In this document: piece after piece, positions 43,582-52,010 of the stretch
How the letters are laid out: every line of letters starts with the position of its first letter
Position numbering within the stretch: position 1 is the first letter of the stretch
Origin: JBGZEX01 sp041846495
GTDB lineage: Bacteria > Bacteroidota > Bacteroidia > Bacteroidales > Marinifilaceae
Direction: 5' to 3'
Length of the DNA stretch: 64,000 nt
Assembly (NCBI GenBank): GCA_041846495.1
Contig: JBGZEX010000075.1
Span: forward strand, 5,982-69,981
The notes under the pieces: generated by a model
Told to the model about the DNA's origin: nothing
Databases searched by the model: none
The model's input: the letters and a program-made list of their open reading frames with translations, nothing else
Program-made: the position numbers and the translations under genes

Positions 43582-44355
43582 TTACAGGAGTTTCGGTGTT
43601 TTGAAATTGATGAGTTTGTAACTGATTACGAGACTGCCTCTTATATGTCTCATGCTGTAGTCGAAATATTTGTTGTTTCGCTTGAATATATCTTTAAATC
43701 CCCATGAAATCCTCAATCCGAGGTCTACCTGATTCGTTATCTTCCTCTCGTATCCGCCCATGATTCCGATATCCCAAGAGTCCATGGAGTCGGTAAAATC
43801 CATATCGGACATATAATTGGGACTTTTCGGGTCATCGGATATTATTGTTTCTACCGTGTTCTCCCGGGGCCCGTTGAAGCCTTTCCGAGGTTTGTTTACG
43901 AATTTTGTCTTTACCATAGAGGAGAAATAAGGACCGGCTAATATGCGGTCGCGTTTATTTCTAAAATTGTATTTTACATATATCGGAATCTCCACCATCG
44001 TGAACGATAAATGAGATTCCGCCGTTCCGGTAAAAAAACTGATGGCATTTTCATCCTGGAATTTTTGATTGGTGAGCCGGGCATCCGAGTTTGTCTTCAC
44101 GGTTTTATAAGTTACCTCCATACCTCCTCCCCATTTATCCGATACCGTATATGCGAATCTCCCTCCTAAAGCGAGAGTTATTTGCGGATAAGCATTTATT
44201 TTTTCGGGGATATTCTTAAAAGGGAAAGGGATAGCGCCCCCTATATCCGTACCCATATGTACGCCTAAACTGCCTTTTTTTTCGATATGTTCGTTTCCTT
44301 GCCCCCATACGACGGCAGGAAAGAAAAATATGAAAAAGAGTATTGTATTTCTCAT
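43582..44355 (-). CDS. Outer-membrane beta-barrel protein (porin/PorT family)
   Basis: Protein of 257 aa with a signal peptide ending VWG-Q and an outer-membrane beta-barrel of the PF13568 kind: GSLGVHMGTDIGG, GGRFAYTVSDKWGGGMEVTYK, VEIPIYVKYNF, and SWDIGIMGGYERKI near the C-terminus. It is the last gene of an operon with a PCMD lipoprotein (4 bp gap) and YfhO. Its ligand is unknown. Confidence 0.8.
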   Translation of the reverse strand: MRNTILFFIFFFPAVVWGQGNEHIEKKGSLGVHMGTDIGGAIPFPFKNIPEKINAYPQITLALGGRFAYTVSDKWGGGMEVTYKTVKTNSDARLTNQKFQDENAISFFTGTAESHLSFTMVEIPIYVKYNFRNKRDRILAGPYFSSMVKTKFVNKPRKGFNGPRENTVETIISDDPKSPNYMSDMDFTDSMDSWDIGIMGGYERKITNQVDLGLRISWGFKDIFKRNNKYFDYSMRHIRGSLVISYKLINFKTPKLL

Positions 44356-44359
44356 GTTT

Positions 44360-45715
44360 TTAATATATAAGTTCTACATTATCTACACATAGCGAGCTTC
44401 CGATAGCTCCTTTGTAAACATCTCCTTCCTTGCTGGAAGTCATCACGATGACTATATGTGTCGGCAAGGAATCGTCGTTATAGATAATCGGGATGTCTAT
44501 ACGTTGCCATCTGTTGTAATCCGGGTTGTTTCCGTCGAATATCATTTCTCCTTTTCCGATAACGACGACTCCTTCCGTAGGTTTCCCGTGGTATTCCAAG
44601 GGGACGGACCCGTTATAACGGATAAGCTCGACCCATATGTGACCGTAGTCCCGAGCATTTTTATCTTCTATATCGATTATTTTATATTTGTTTCCGTCTT
44701 TTATCGCCTGTTGCATCTTATTTCCCGATTTGTACTTGGCTTCCAGTCTTATCGAACGGATTTTGGAGGTGAAGGGGATACCGAAATAAGTCATCGATCT
44801 CGGATCGTCGGTATTCATATTCATTTCGAAATAACCCGTATATAAAGTGCCTGCGGCGACAAATTCTCCCAATAGATTAATTTGTTTGCTGGTAGTGATT
44901 TCTACGGCTTTGCCTCCGTTATATTCTATGGGATTCGTGCCTTGAACGAAGGAATTGTTGGCGGTGGCCCATCCGCACTTCGGTTCTATGGGATCGATGT
45001 CGTCGTATTTCGTAAGAAAAGTGGATTTCTTAATCCATTTTTCAAAGTCGGAATTCGGAATTTGGGGGTTATAATTTATTTTAAACGTCCATTTTTTGGA
45101 TTTTTTTCCATTTGCGGAAACTATTGTAAAAGAATGTTCCGTATTTATATCTTCAAAAACGATGGAGCGGGATATGTCGCTTTGCGCATCGGGAGATAAG
45201 TAGACTTGAAGATGCGCTCTAAAAGGGAATACGGCTTTTTCGATTATGAAATGCACTTCCGAATTCCAATGATTGATTCTTGTCGTAATTTCTTGGCCTT
45301 CATCATTTCTGGCTTGCGCCATAAGAATATCCGCTCCCGAATCCATGGGAGAAAGTCTTATCGTGTATTTTTGCGGAACTCCGCTCGGAGCTATGGAATA
45401 GATTTCGTGGGTATCGAAGCCGTTTTTGAATTGAATGCTGTCTCCGTTTATTCCGATAATTTTGTCGGTACCTCGTATTTTTTTTAGGTTAATACCCAAG
45501 GTTAGAGGAAAGATGTTTGTCCGGGCCTGTATTTCGATGACTATATCCTTATTGTTGATGATATTGGCATTTCCTATTTCTACATCTTCAGGTTTTATGG
45601 CTCGGACATTTACATCGTATACTCCGGATTCGTCGCTGAGCTTTTCGACTTTTTCGCATCCCGTTGCAAGGATGAGTACGAATGAGAATAAAAAGATTCG
45701 AATTAAAGGATTCAT
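44360..45715 (-). CDS. PCMD-domain surface lipoprotein
   Basis: Lipoprotein of 451 aa with lipobox LATGC (Cys20). After a beta-rich region with two Ig-like folds (about 30-215) comes the PCMD domain (PF13201, putative carbohydrate-metabolism domain), starting NSDFEKW near 217 and including GWATANNSF, GKAVEITTS and the terminal IGSSLCVDNVELIY. PCMD proteins are frequent in Bacteroidales and are thought to bind or act on carbohydrates; no catalytic residues are known. The ATG overlaps the YfhO stop by 4 bp. Confidence 0.85.
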   Translation of the reverse strand: MNPLIRIFLFSFVLILATGCEKVEKLSDESGVYDVNVRAIKPEDVEIGNANIINNKDIVIEIQARTNIFPLTLGINLKKIRGTDKIIGINGDSIQFKNGFDTHEIYSIAPSGVPQKYTIRLSPMDSGADILMAQARNDEGQEITTRINHWNSEVHFIIEKAVFPFRAHLQVYLSPDAQSDISRSIVFEDINTEHSFTIVSANGKKSKKWTFKINYNPQIPNSDFEKWIKKSTFLTKYDDIDPIEPKCGWATANNSFVQGTNPIEYNGGKAVEITTSKQINLLGEFVAAGTLYTGYFEMNMNTDDPRSMTYFGIPFTSKIRSIRLEAKYKSGNKMQQAIKDGNKYKIIDIEDKNARDYGHIWVELIRYNGSVPLEYHGKPTEGVVVIGKGEMIFDGNNPDYNRWQRIDIPIIYNDDSLPTHIVIVMTSSKEGDVYKGAIGSSLCVDNVELIY

Positions 45716-48240
45716 AACTTTGTTTTTTTGTTTGCATTAGGATTTGTGCGGGAGTATCCGCTTTTTCGGAAAAAGTTTCCGCCGATGATTTTTGTTTTTT
45801 TCGTCAAACACAGGGCGAGGTTTCCGATAAGGACGATAATGAGAATGAAGGAAGATATTCCCGATATTTTCGCTCCTTTGAAATAAGATTCCGGGCGGAA
45901 TTCGAATTTAACGGAATGTTCCCCTTCGGGAAGCACGATACTTCTCAATACATAGTTTGCGCATATGATGGGAGTTTCTTTTCCGTTTACATAGGCTTTC
46001 CAGCCTTTGGGATAGAAGATCTCGCTGAATACGGCCAGTCGGGTGCCGGATGTATGTGCCTTGTATTCTATTTTATTGGGAGAATAGCTTATAAGCTTTA
46101 TGTCGGATATGGTGTCGTACGCGATATCGGATAGGAATTTTTCGTATTTCCGGTCGACCAAAGCCGTATTTTTAGGATTTATATGCATGAGGCCTGCAAT
46201 TTCCTCTTGAGGGGAGGATGTAAATCCTATCTCTTTTACGAACCATGCATTTCCGAATGCGTAAGGGTTGCGAATGGGAGACATATTGGGATTCGTAATC
46301 ACGTATTTAGTATTCAGCATATTGATTATTCCCGTTTTGAGGAAGACGGAATCCGTGCCGTAGTCGGAAATATTTTTTTTAATATTCTTTATTATCTCCT
46401 CTGTCTCGGGAATAATGCAATAGTCTATCAGGTCCTGATAACGTTGGAGTTTTGCGGCACTATACCCTCCTATGGTTTTATGAAAATAGCTGGTTGTGGA
46501 GTTGTTGAAAGTATTTACGGATAGATCCAATACTCGGTAGTTCGGAGAAATGTCTTTTAATATTTCCTTATCTGCCGGCCGGAGTTGGAATGCCGTCATT
46601 ATTTCTTTTTGCGTTTGGAAGTGGGAATCGTTCAAATAGCGTTTGTCGATAGTCCACATATCGAGAAGAATCAATAGGCCTAAAATCGGGAGACCGTATT
46701 TTGGGGGTATTTTATCTTTTATAATCGAGAGGATGAGGAGAGCGGATGCGATGATAAAGCCGGCGGAGCGCCAAGCATCGGCACGGAGCAGACTTTTTCT
46801 GTCCGCAGGGAGCGTGGTACGCATCCAATCGGGGAGACGGGTATCCGCCGTATTCGTAAAATCGCCGGCTATATCGGGGAGCAGGGCGAAGAGGATGCAC
46901 AGGCCTGCCGTTATTCCGGCAGCTATTTTCAGGGCTTTGAGCGACGTGTTTTTCGCATATTTTTTTTTGTATATTTTATCGAGAGCGTAAAATCCCATAA
47001 GCGGAATCGTAAGTTGGAGGATGACTAAGGTCATGGAGGGAGCTCTGAATTTGTTATAAAGGGGTACGTATTCGTAGAAAAAACGGGAAACGGGCATAAA
47101 GTGTTTTCCCCATGCCAAAAGGATGGCGAGAACGGAGACCCCGACTATCCACCATTTCCACGGCCCTTTTATAAGGAAAAGAGATAGTATGAAAAGGAAT
47201 ATGCTTACGGCACCCAAATACATGGGACCGGATGTGAAAGGTTGGGGACCCCAGTAAGCAGGCATGTTTTTTACGATATTTCCTGCTTCCGAATCCGATA
47301 AGCCCGCATTTTTTAAAGTTCGGTAGGTTTGGGAGTTCCTGTTTAGAGCTCCGTTCGATGCCCCTCCGTTGAAATTGGGAATAAGCAGGTTGGGCGTTTC
47401 CTCCACACCGTAACTCCATGCCAGGGCATAATCCGTTTCCAGTCCTTTCGTATTTTTACTTTGTAGTTCCGACCCTCCTCGTATGGAATATTTTCCGTAT
47501 TCCCATGTAGACCACAAGTGGTTTGTGTTTGCTCCCAAGGCAAGAATAAAACCGATAAACAATAAGGAGAGAGTTTTAAAATATTTTCCGAGGGTCTTTT
47601 GTTTGACGGCATTATATAATTCCGCTGCCAAATAGAAAATTACGATGATTCCGAGATAGTATGTTATTTGAGGGTGGTTGGCAATGATTTCGAAGGTCAG
47701 GGTGATACCCGATAAGGTCGCCCCTATCCACGGATTTTTTTTGAAGGAATAGATTATCGAGGCTAAAACCCAGGGCATGAAAGCAATGGCAATCATTTTT
47801 CCGTTATGTCCGGCTTGGATGATTTGGAAGTTATAGGAGCATAATCCGAATGCGAGAGCTCCTATAAGGGATACCCACGGAGATATGCCGATGCTGAGCA
47901 TAAGGAGATAAAAGCCGACAAAAGCGAGGATGTAATAACTTGCGGGTCTTGTACCGAGAAACAGGCGGTCGTATATGTATTCGAGATGATTCCCTTTATG
48001 TCTCATGCTGATGACGGTCGTAGGCATTCCTCCGAACATGGAGTTCGTCCAAAGAGCCTCCTCGTTTGCCGTCTTCCGGTATTCGTTGCTTTCCCGGGCG
48101 GCTCCTATATGAGATGTGATATCGGATTGATCCACCCGTTTCCCCTCTATAAGCGGGAAACAGTAAATATAACTCAGAACGGAAAATAAAAGAAGTGCGA
48201 AAATATGTATTCCCCAAGAGTTTAAGTGTAGATTTTTCAT
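45712..48240 (-). CDS. YfhO family membrane protein
   Basis: Large integral membrane protein of 842 aa with about 12 to 14 hydrophobic segments and a C-terminal soluble domain (about 690-810) plus a last helix. The motifs LIEGKRVDQSDI near residue 32, TSHIGAARESNEYR and NGGASNGALNR agree with YfhO (PF09586), a GT-C-like family implicated in glycosylation of teichoic acids or lipids in Gram-positives. The Bacteroidetes role is unknown; a glycan or lipid-linked sugar transfer is an inference. First gene of the operon with the PCMD lipoprotein and barrel. Confidence 0.85.
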   Translation of the reverse strand: MKNLHLNSWGIHIFALLLFSVLSYIYCFPLIEGKRVDQSDITSHIGAARESNEYRKTANEEALWTNSMFGGMPTTVISMRHKGNHLEYIYDRLFLGTRPASYYILAFVGFYLLMLSIGISPWVSLIGALAFGLCSYNFQIIQAGHNGKMIAIAFMPWVLASIIYSFKKNPWIGATLSGITLTFEIIANHPQITYYLGIIVIFYLAAELYNAVKQKTLGKYFKTLSLLFIGFILALGANTNHLWSTWEYGKYSIRGGSELQSKNTKGLETDYALAWSYGVEETPNLLIPNFNGGASNGALNRNSQTYRTLKNAGLSDSEAGNIVKNMPAYWGPQPFTSGPMYLGAVSIFLFILSLFLIKGPWKWWIVGVSVLAILLAWGKHFMPVSRFFYEYVPLYNKFRAPSMTLVILQLTIPLMGFYALDKIYKKKYAKNTSLKALKIAAGITAGLCILFALLPDIAGDFTNTADTRLPDWMRTTLPADRKSLLRADAWRSAGFIIASALLILSIIKDKIPPKYGLPILGLLILLDMWTIDKRYLNDSHFQTQKEIMTAFQLRPADKEILKDISPNYRVLDLSVNTFNNSTTSYFHKTIGGYSAAKLQRYQDLIDYCIIPETEEIIKNIKKNISDYGTDSVFLKTGIINMLNTKYVITNPNMSPIRNPYAFGNAWFVKEIGFTSSPQEEIAGLMHINPKNTALVDRKYEKFLSDIAYDTISDIKLISYSPNKIEYKAHTSGTRLAVFSEIFYPKGWKAYVNGKETPIICANYVLRSIVLPEGEHSVKFEFRPESYFKGAKISGISSFILIIVLIGNLALCLTKKTKIIGGNFFRKSGYSRTNPNANKKTKL

Positions 48241-48264
48241 AAAATCCCATTGTATGATGATTCA

Positions 48265-48272
48265 CAAAGTTA
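48265..48272 (-). promoter_or_regulatory. Promoter -7 element for yfhO operon
   Basis: Minus-strand TAACTTTG, 24 bp before the YfhO start. Confidence 0.6.
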
Positions 48273-48307
48273 CGAGATATAATCGAATAATTCAAGAGAT
48301 ATTTTCC

Positions 48308-48315
48308 TACCTTTG
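48308..48315 (+). promoter_or_regulatory. Promoter -7 element for glycosyltransferase pair
   Basis: TACCTTTG (TAnnTTTG), 33 bp before the GT2 start; divergent to the yfhO promoter. Confidence 0.6.
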
Positions 48316-48348
48316 TCCGGTACGGTTTGTTGAACGAAATTTCCCCCG

Positions 48349-49374
48349 ATGACGCATACGCCTAAGATTTCCGTATTGGTTCCGGTTTACAAAGTATCCG
48401 CTTTTATAGAGCGGTGTGCGCATTCCCTCTTCTCCCAGACCTTTGAGGATATGGAATATATTTTCGTGGACGATGCTTCACCGGACGACAGCATCGGAAA
48501 GTTGGAAGCCGTAGCGGCGCTTTATCCGCAGAGGCGGGATGCCGTACGTATTATCCGTCATCCTTATAACAAAGGAATATATGCGGCTCGGCGAACGGCA
48601 TTCGAGGCCGCTAAAGGGATTTTTTGCATGTCCGTCGACAGCGACGATTATGCGGAACCGGATATGGCGGAACTTATGTATGCCGAGGCTGTGCGTACCG
48701 GTGCGGATATCGTATGTTCTCATTACTATGAAGAAACTGCCGAGGGCAAGAGGTTCGAAAGGAAAGTATTTTTTTCCGAAGATAAAAAAGAGGCGATTGC
48801 CGATATCTTTTTTGTTTTCTCCGCCTTATGGAATAAACTGATAAAAAGAAGTCTTATCGACAGGACGGCACTTCCGGATTTGGAAGGCGTGTGTATGGGA
48901 GAGGATTTGGCTTTTTCCGCCAAGTTCGTGTATTATGCGGATAAATATGCCCGGGTCGATAAACCGCTTTACCATTATGTGCGGTATAATGTTTCTTCCA
49001 TAACTGCGGCATTCTCCCGTAAGAATGCGGAGGATATGGTGGCCGTAATAAAAGATCTCGAAGTTTTTTTCAGTTCGCTACCCGATGGAGCGGAATATGA
49101 AGAAGTGTTGAATCGGTTTAAGGCTTTGAAGAAGATAAGAATCCTCCGGGGCACTTTCGCTTCGAAAGAATATATGGGGTTGTATCCGGAATTGAAACCC
49201 TTGATAAGAAAAATGGATTTGCCTTTGAAATCCGAGATTATTTTGATGTTGGCTGCCTATAAATGCCGTTTTGTATTAATCGTCTTTCTTTTTGTATTGA
49301 GATGCCTGAATTATATAAAAAACTTGAGGGTAAAAAATTATTGTTTGTTTATTCCTCTCTTTCTGTTTTCGTAA
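48349..49374 (+). CDS. Glycosyltransferase family 2
   Basis: Protein of 341 aa with a GT-A fold: ISVLVPVYKV at the N-terminus, DDASPDDS, and SVDSDDYAEPD holding the metal-binding DxD-type site. The C-terminal part ends in a hydrophobic stretch (FVLIVFLFVLRCL) that may bind the membrane. It transfers a sugar from a nucleotide donor to a glycan; donor and acceptor are unknown. The 3' end overlaps the next glycosyltransferase gene by 73 bp. Confidence 0.88.
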   Translation: MTHTPKISVLVPVYKVSAFIERCAHSLFSQTFEDMEYIFVDDASPDDSIGKLEAVAALYPQRRDAVRIIRHPYNKGIYAARRTAFEAAKGIFCMSVDSDDYAEPDMAELMYAEAVRTGADIVCSHYYEETAEGKRFERKVFFSEDKKEAIADIFFVFSALWNKLIKRSLIDRTALPDLEGVCMGEDLAFSAKFVYYADKYARVDKPLYHYVRYNVSSITAAFSRKNAEDMVAVIKDLEVFFSSLPDGAEYEEVLNRFKALKKIRILRGTFASKEYMGLYPELKPLIRKMDLPLKSEIILMLAAYKCRFVLIVFLFVLRCLNYIKNLRVKNYCLFIPLFLFS

Positions 49375-50345
49375 AACAAGATATCGAAATATTCGAGAAT
49401 GCCGGAGCTGAAGTACATAGATTTCATGCGGTTGAAACATCCCGGTTGAAGTTGGTACTTTCTCTCGTGCGGGCTTTTTTTTATCTTCTCTTCAGGATTT
49501 GGAAATTCGATGCCGTTTACATATGGTTTGCCGATTATCACTCCTGTTTGCCGATCCTATTTTCTCAAATGGCGCACAAGAAATCTTTTCTTGTCATCGG
49601 AGGATACGATGTGTCCCGGTTCAGGCAATATAAATACGGAAGCTTCACTAATCCCGTAAGAGGATATATGGCGAAATATTCGATGAAACATGCCGGTTTG
49701 AATCTATGTGTTTCGGTTTATGTACAAAGAGTTTTAAGGGCAATACTCCCCGATGCGCCCTCTGTTGTCGTGTACAATGGAATTTCTCTCGTACCGGAAT
49801 TAACCGGCGATGCGAATAAGAGGGATAAGGAAAAAACGGTTTTGTGTGTAAGCCTCGTCCGGACTCGGCAAAAGTATTTTATAAAAGGTATAGATCGTTT
49901 TATCCGGGTTTGTCGCATGGCTGAAAATGTGAATTTCATAGCTATAGGAATAGAGCCCGATTTGATAAAGAAGATGGAAGGAGAATTGCCTTCGAATCTG
50001 CAACTCATACCGCCTTTGCCGCATAAAGAATTGATTTGTTATTATTTAAAAGCACATGTTTACTGTCAATTGTCCAGAGCCGAGAGTTTTTCCCTCTCGC
50101 TTGCGGAGGCGATGCTGTACAACTGTATTCCCGTTATTTCGAATGTCGGAGGAATCCCGGAAGTTGCAGGGCCTTACGGTTATAAGGTAGGGGGGGAGGC
50201 CCCGGAAGAAATCGTTCGGGCTATTTACTCGGCATTGTCCGAAAAGACAACCGGGCATGCCATCGGCCGGAGAATTGAAGAAATGTTTACCTGCGAAAGA
50301 CGGGGAGCGGTATTATGCGAAATCGTTTCGAGGGAGTTGCAATAA
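49302..50345 (+). CDS. Glycosyltransferase family 4-like (GT-B)
   Basis: Protein of about 347 aa with a GT-B fold. The C-terminal half has the typical CQLSRAESFSLSLAEAMLYNCIPVISNVGGIPEV pattern (acceptor/donor site, seen near 260-295). The N-terminal half (LLFVYSSLSVFVKQDIEIFENAGAEVHRF) is the acceptor domain. ATG 49302 lies inside the end of the previous gene; an in-frame start at 49263 is less likely. It works with the upstream GT2 on a surface glycan. Confidence 0.85.
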   Translation: MPELYKKLEGKKLLFVYSSLSVFVKQDIEIFENAGAEVHRFHAVETSRLKLVLSLVRAFFYLLFRIWKFDAVYIWFADYHSCLPILFSQMAHKKSFLVIGGYDVSRFRQYKYGSFTNPVRGYMAKYSMKHAGLNLCVSVYVQRVLRAILPDAPSVVVYNGISLVPELTGDANKRDKEKTVLCVSLVRTRQKYFIKGIDRFIRVCRMAENVNFIAIGIEPDLIKKMEGELPSNLQLIPPLPHKELICYYLKAHVYCQLSRAESFSLSLAEAMLYNCIPVISNVGGIPEVAGPYGYKVGGEAPEEIVRAIYSALSEKTTGHAIGRRIEEMFTCERRGAVLCEIVSRELQ

Positions 50346-50347
50346 GT

Positions 50348-51931
50348 TCAATTCCGTTTTCGGAATTTGAAATCCCGGCTTTTGAATTTATCCCGAATAC
50401 TTCCGATTATTTCGGTTTTCATGCGGGAGGTCAGATTGCGCACACCTTTTGAGCATGCCAGCATGAGGAGGTAGTAGGTGCAAAATATGGTTCCGCTTAC
50501 GATAAGGGCGAATAGCAACCAATGCGCATAATCTTTGCAGGGGTCGACAAAAAAGAAATTTTCTATGAATTTTGTGGAAATAAACCATGCCGAGATACCG
50601 ATTCCCGTATATTTTACGACGGATATCCAATATTCTCCAAGCGGAGATTTCATTCCTTCCCGATAGAGGAAATAGGGTTTCCATATGTATACGATCAGAA
50701 AAGTGCTGACGGTGGTTCCGGCAAGAACTCCGGCAATACCCCATCGACGGGCGAGCAAAACGGATAATAAAAGGTTGATGCCGGCTTCCGTACACGGAGC
50801 CCAGGTATCTTTGAAAAGTCCGAATCCGGCTATGAATACGTCCACCGTCCACCGGGTACACAGGATAAAGGCATTGAGGATGAAAAAAACGAGAATCGTT
50901 TTGTCGAGGATGTATTCCCGTCCTACCCATAATGCGATAAAGGGTTCGAGGAGATGATAAAGAGAAAAACAAACGACGAAAGCCATAATGTAGCGTAGAG
51001 CCATGAGTTCCCAGAATATATTGCGAATGCTCTTCTTATTGCCTTCGGCAATAAGATTGCCTACTCCGGCTCCGGTATTTCCCATAAGATTATTGAGAAA
51101 AAGAAAGACCTTGCTGACAATAAGCGTATAGTTGCCGTAGAAAGCTACCATTTTCAGGGAAACGAAGGCGAATATGATAAGCTGATCGGTTTGTTTGAGT
51201 ACGAACTCCCCGATTTTATGAACGAATATCTGTTTGATACGGACGATGATCCCGGGATAGTTTTTCAGCATTTTCCCGCCTCGGGACGCATCGGTCTGCA
51301 GCCAGGGATATATTTTATAAATCTTCCGGCGGATAATAATACTGTAGGTAATACCGTAAATCATTTCCATAAGTATCCAGAGATAATAGTTTTTCGTATA
51401 ATAGGCAATGGCTGTTTGAAGGCATAGTTTTACGATATTGGATGTTTGGAAATAGGCTGTAATGACATAGTTCCTTTGATCGGCGTTCAGAAGTACGATA
51501 TGATAATTGATAAAATACGCCAGAAGGGAAGAGGTTAGAAGCGAGAGATAGGAAAAATACAATATCCCGGAAGGGAAGGGGGCATTCCGGAATATGAGCG
51601 GAATACAAATGCCTACGATGAGGCCGATTCCGCCTACGATTTGTCCGATACGGCGATATAAAAAACCGAGTACCGAAACGATTTCATTGATTTCATTCCT
51701 TTTGTTTTCGAATATCGGTTTGTATAAGGTATAGGAAACGGCTACTCCTATTCCGAGTTCCGCCAAATTGAGAAATCCCAAAATGCTTTCCATCGTTCCC
51801 GTCAGTCCGAGGAAATCCGCACCTAAGCTGTTTAGAAAAATTCTTCGGGAGAAAAAGGCGGTTATAAGCATGAGAAAGAAGAAAAATACGTTTACTCTTG
51901 CGTTCAACATACTTTTTTTCAGTCTGCTCAT
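50348..51931 (-). CDS. Polysaccharide flippase (Wzx/MOP-type)
   Basis: Integral membrane protein of 527 aa with 12 or more membrane segments, of the MOP exporter superfamily. The N-terminal region (FFSRRIFLNSLGADFLGLTG, LNLAELGIGVAVSYTLYKPI) is typical of Bacteroidetes O-antigen/capsule repeat-unit flippases. It moves lipid-linked sugar units across the inner membrane. The frame extends to an ATG at 51958, but a TAAATTTG promoter at 51966-51973 makes 51931 more plausible. Convergent with the GT4 gene. Confidence 0.87.
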   Translation of the reverse strand: MSRLKKSMLNARVNVFFFFLMLITAFFSRRIFLNSLGADFLGLTGTMESILGFLNLAELGIGVAVSYTLYKPIFENKRNEINEIVSVLGFLYRRIGQIVGGIGLIVGICIPLIFRNAPFPSGILYFSYLSLLTSSLLAYFINYHIVLLNADQRNYVITAYFQTSNIVKLCLQTAIAYYTKNYYLWILMEMIYGITYSIIIRRKIYKIYPWLQTDASRGGKMLKNYPGIIVRIKQIFVHKIGEFVLKQTDQLIIFAFVSLKMVAFYGNYTLIVSKVFLFLNNLMGNTGAGVGNLIAEGNKKSIRNIFWELMALRYIMAFVVCFSLYHLLEPFIALWVGREYILDKTILVFFILNAFILCTRWTVDVFIAGFGLFKDTWAPCTEAGINLLLSVLLARRWGIAGVLAGTTVSTFLIVYIWKPYFLYREGMKSPLGEYWISVVKYTGIGISAWFISTKFIENFFFVDPCKDYAHWLLFALIVSGTIFCTYYLLMLACSKGVRNLTSRMKTEIIGSIRDKFKSRDFKFRKRN

Positions 51932-51965
51932 ATTTTTTCGGTTGTCTGTAATTCTCATATAATTA

Positions 51966-51973
51966 CAAATTTA
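51966..51973 (-). promoter_or_regulatory. Promoter -7 element for flippase gene
   Basis: Minus-strand TAAATTTG, 34 bp before the ATG at 51931. Confidence 0.5.
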
Positions 51974-52010
51974 CCTGATTTTATATAATGCGCCATTCAT
52001 ATGTCGGACT

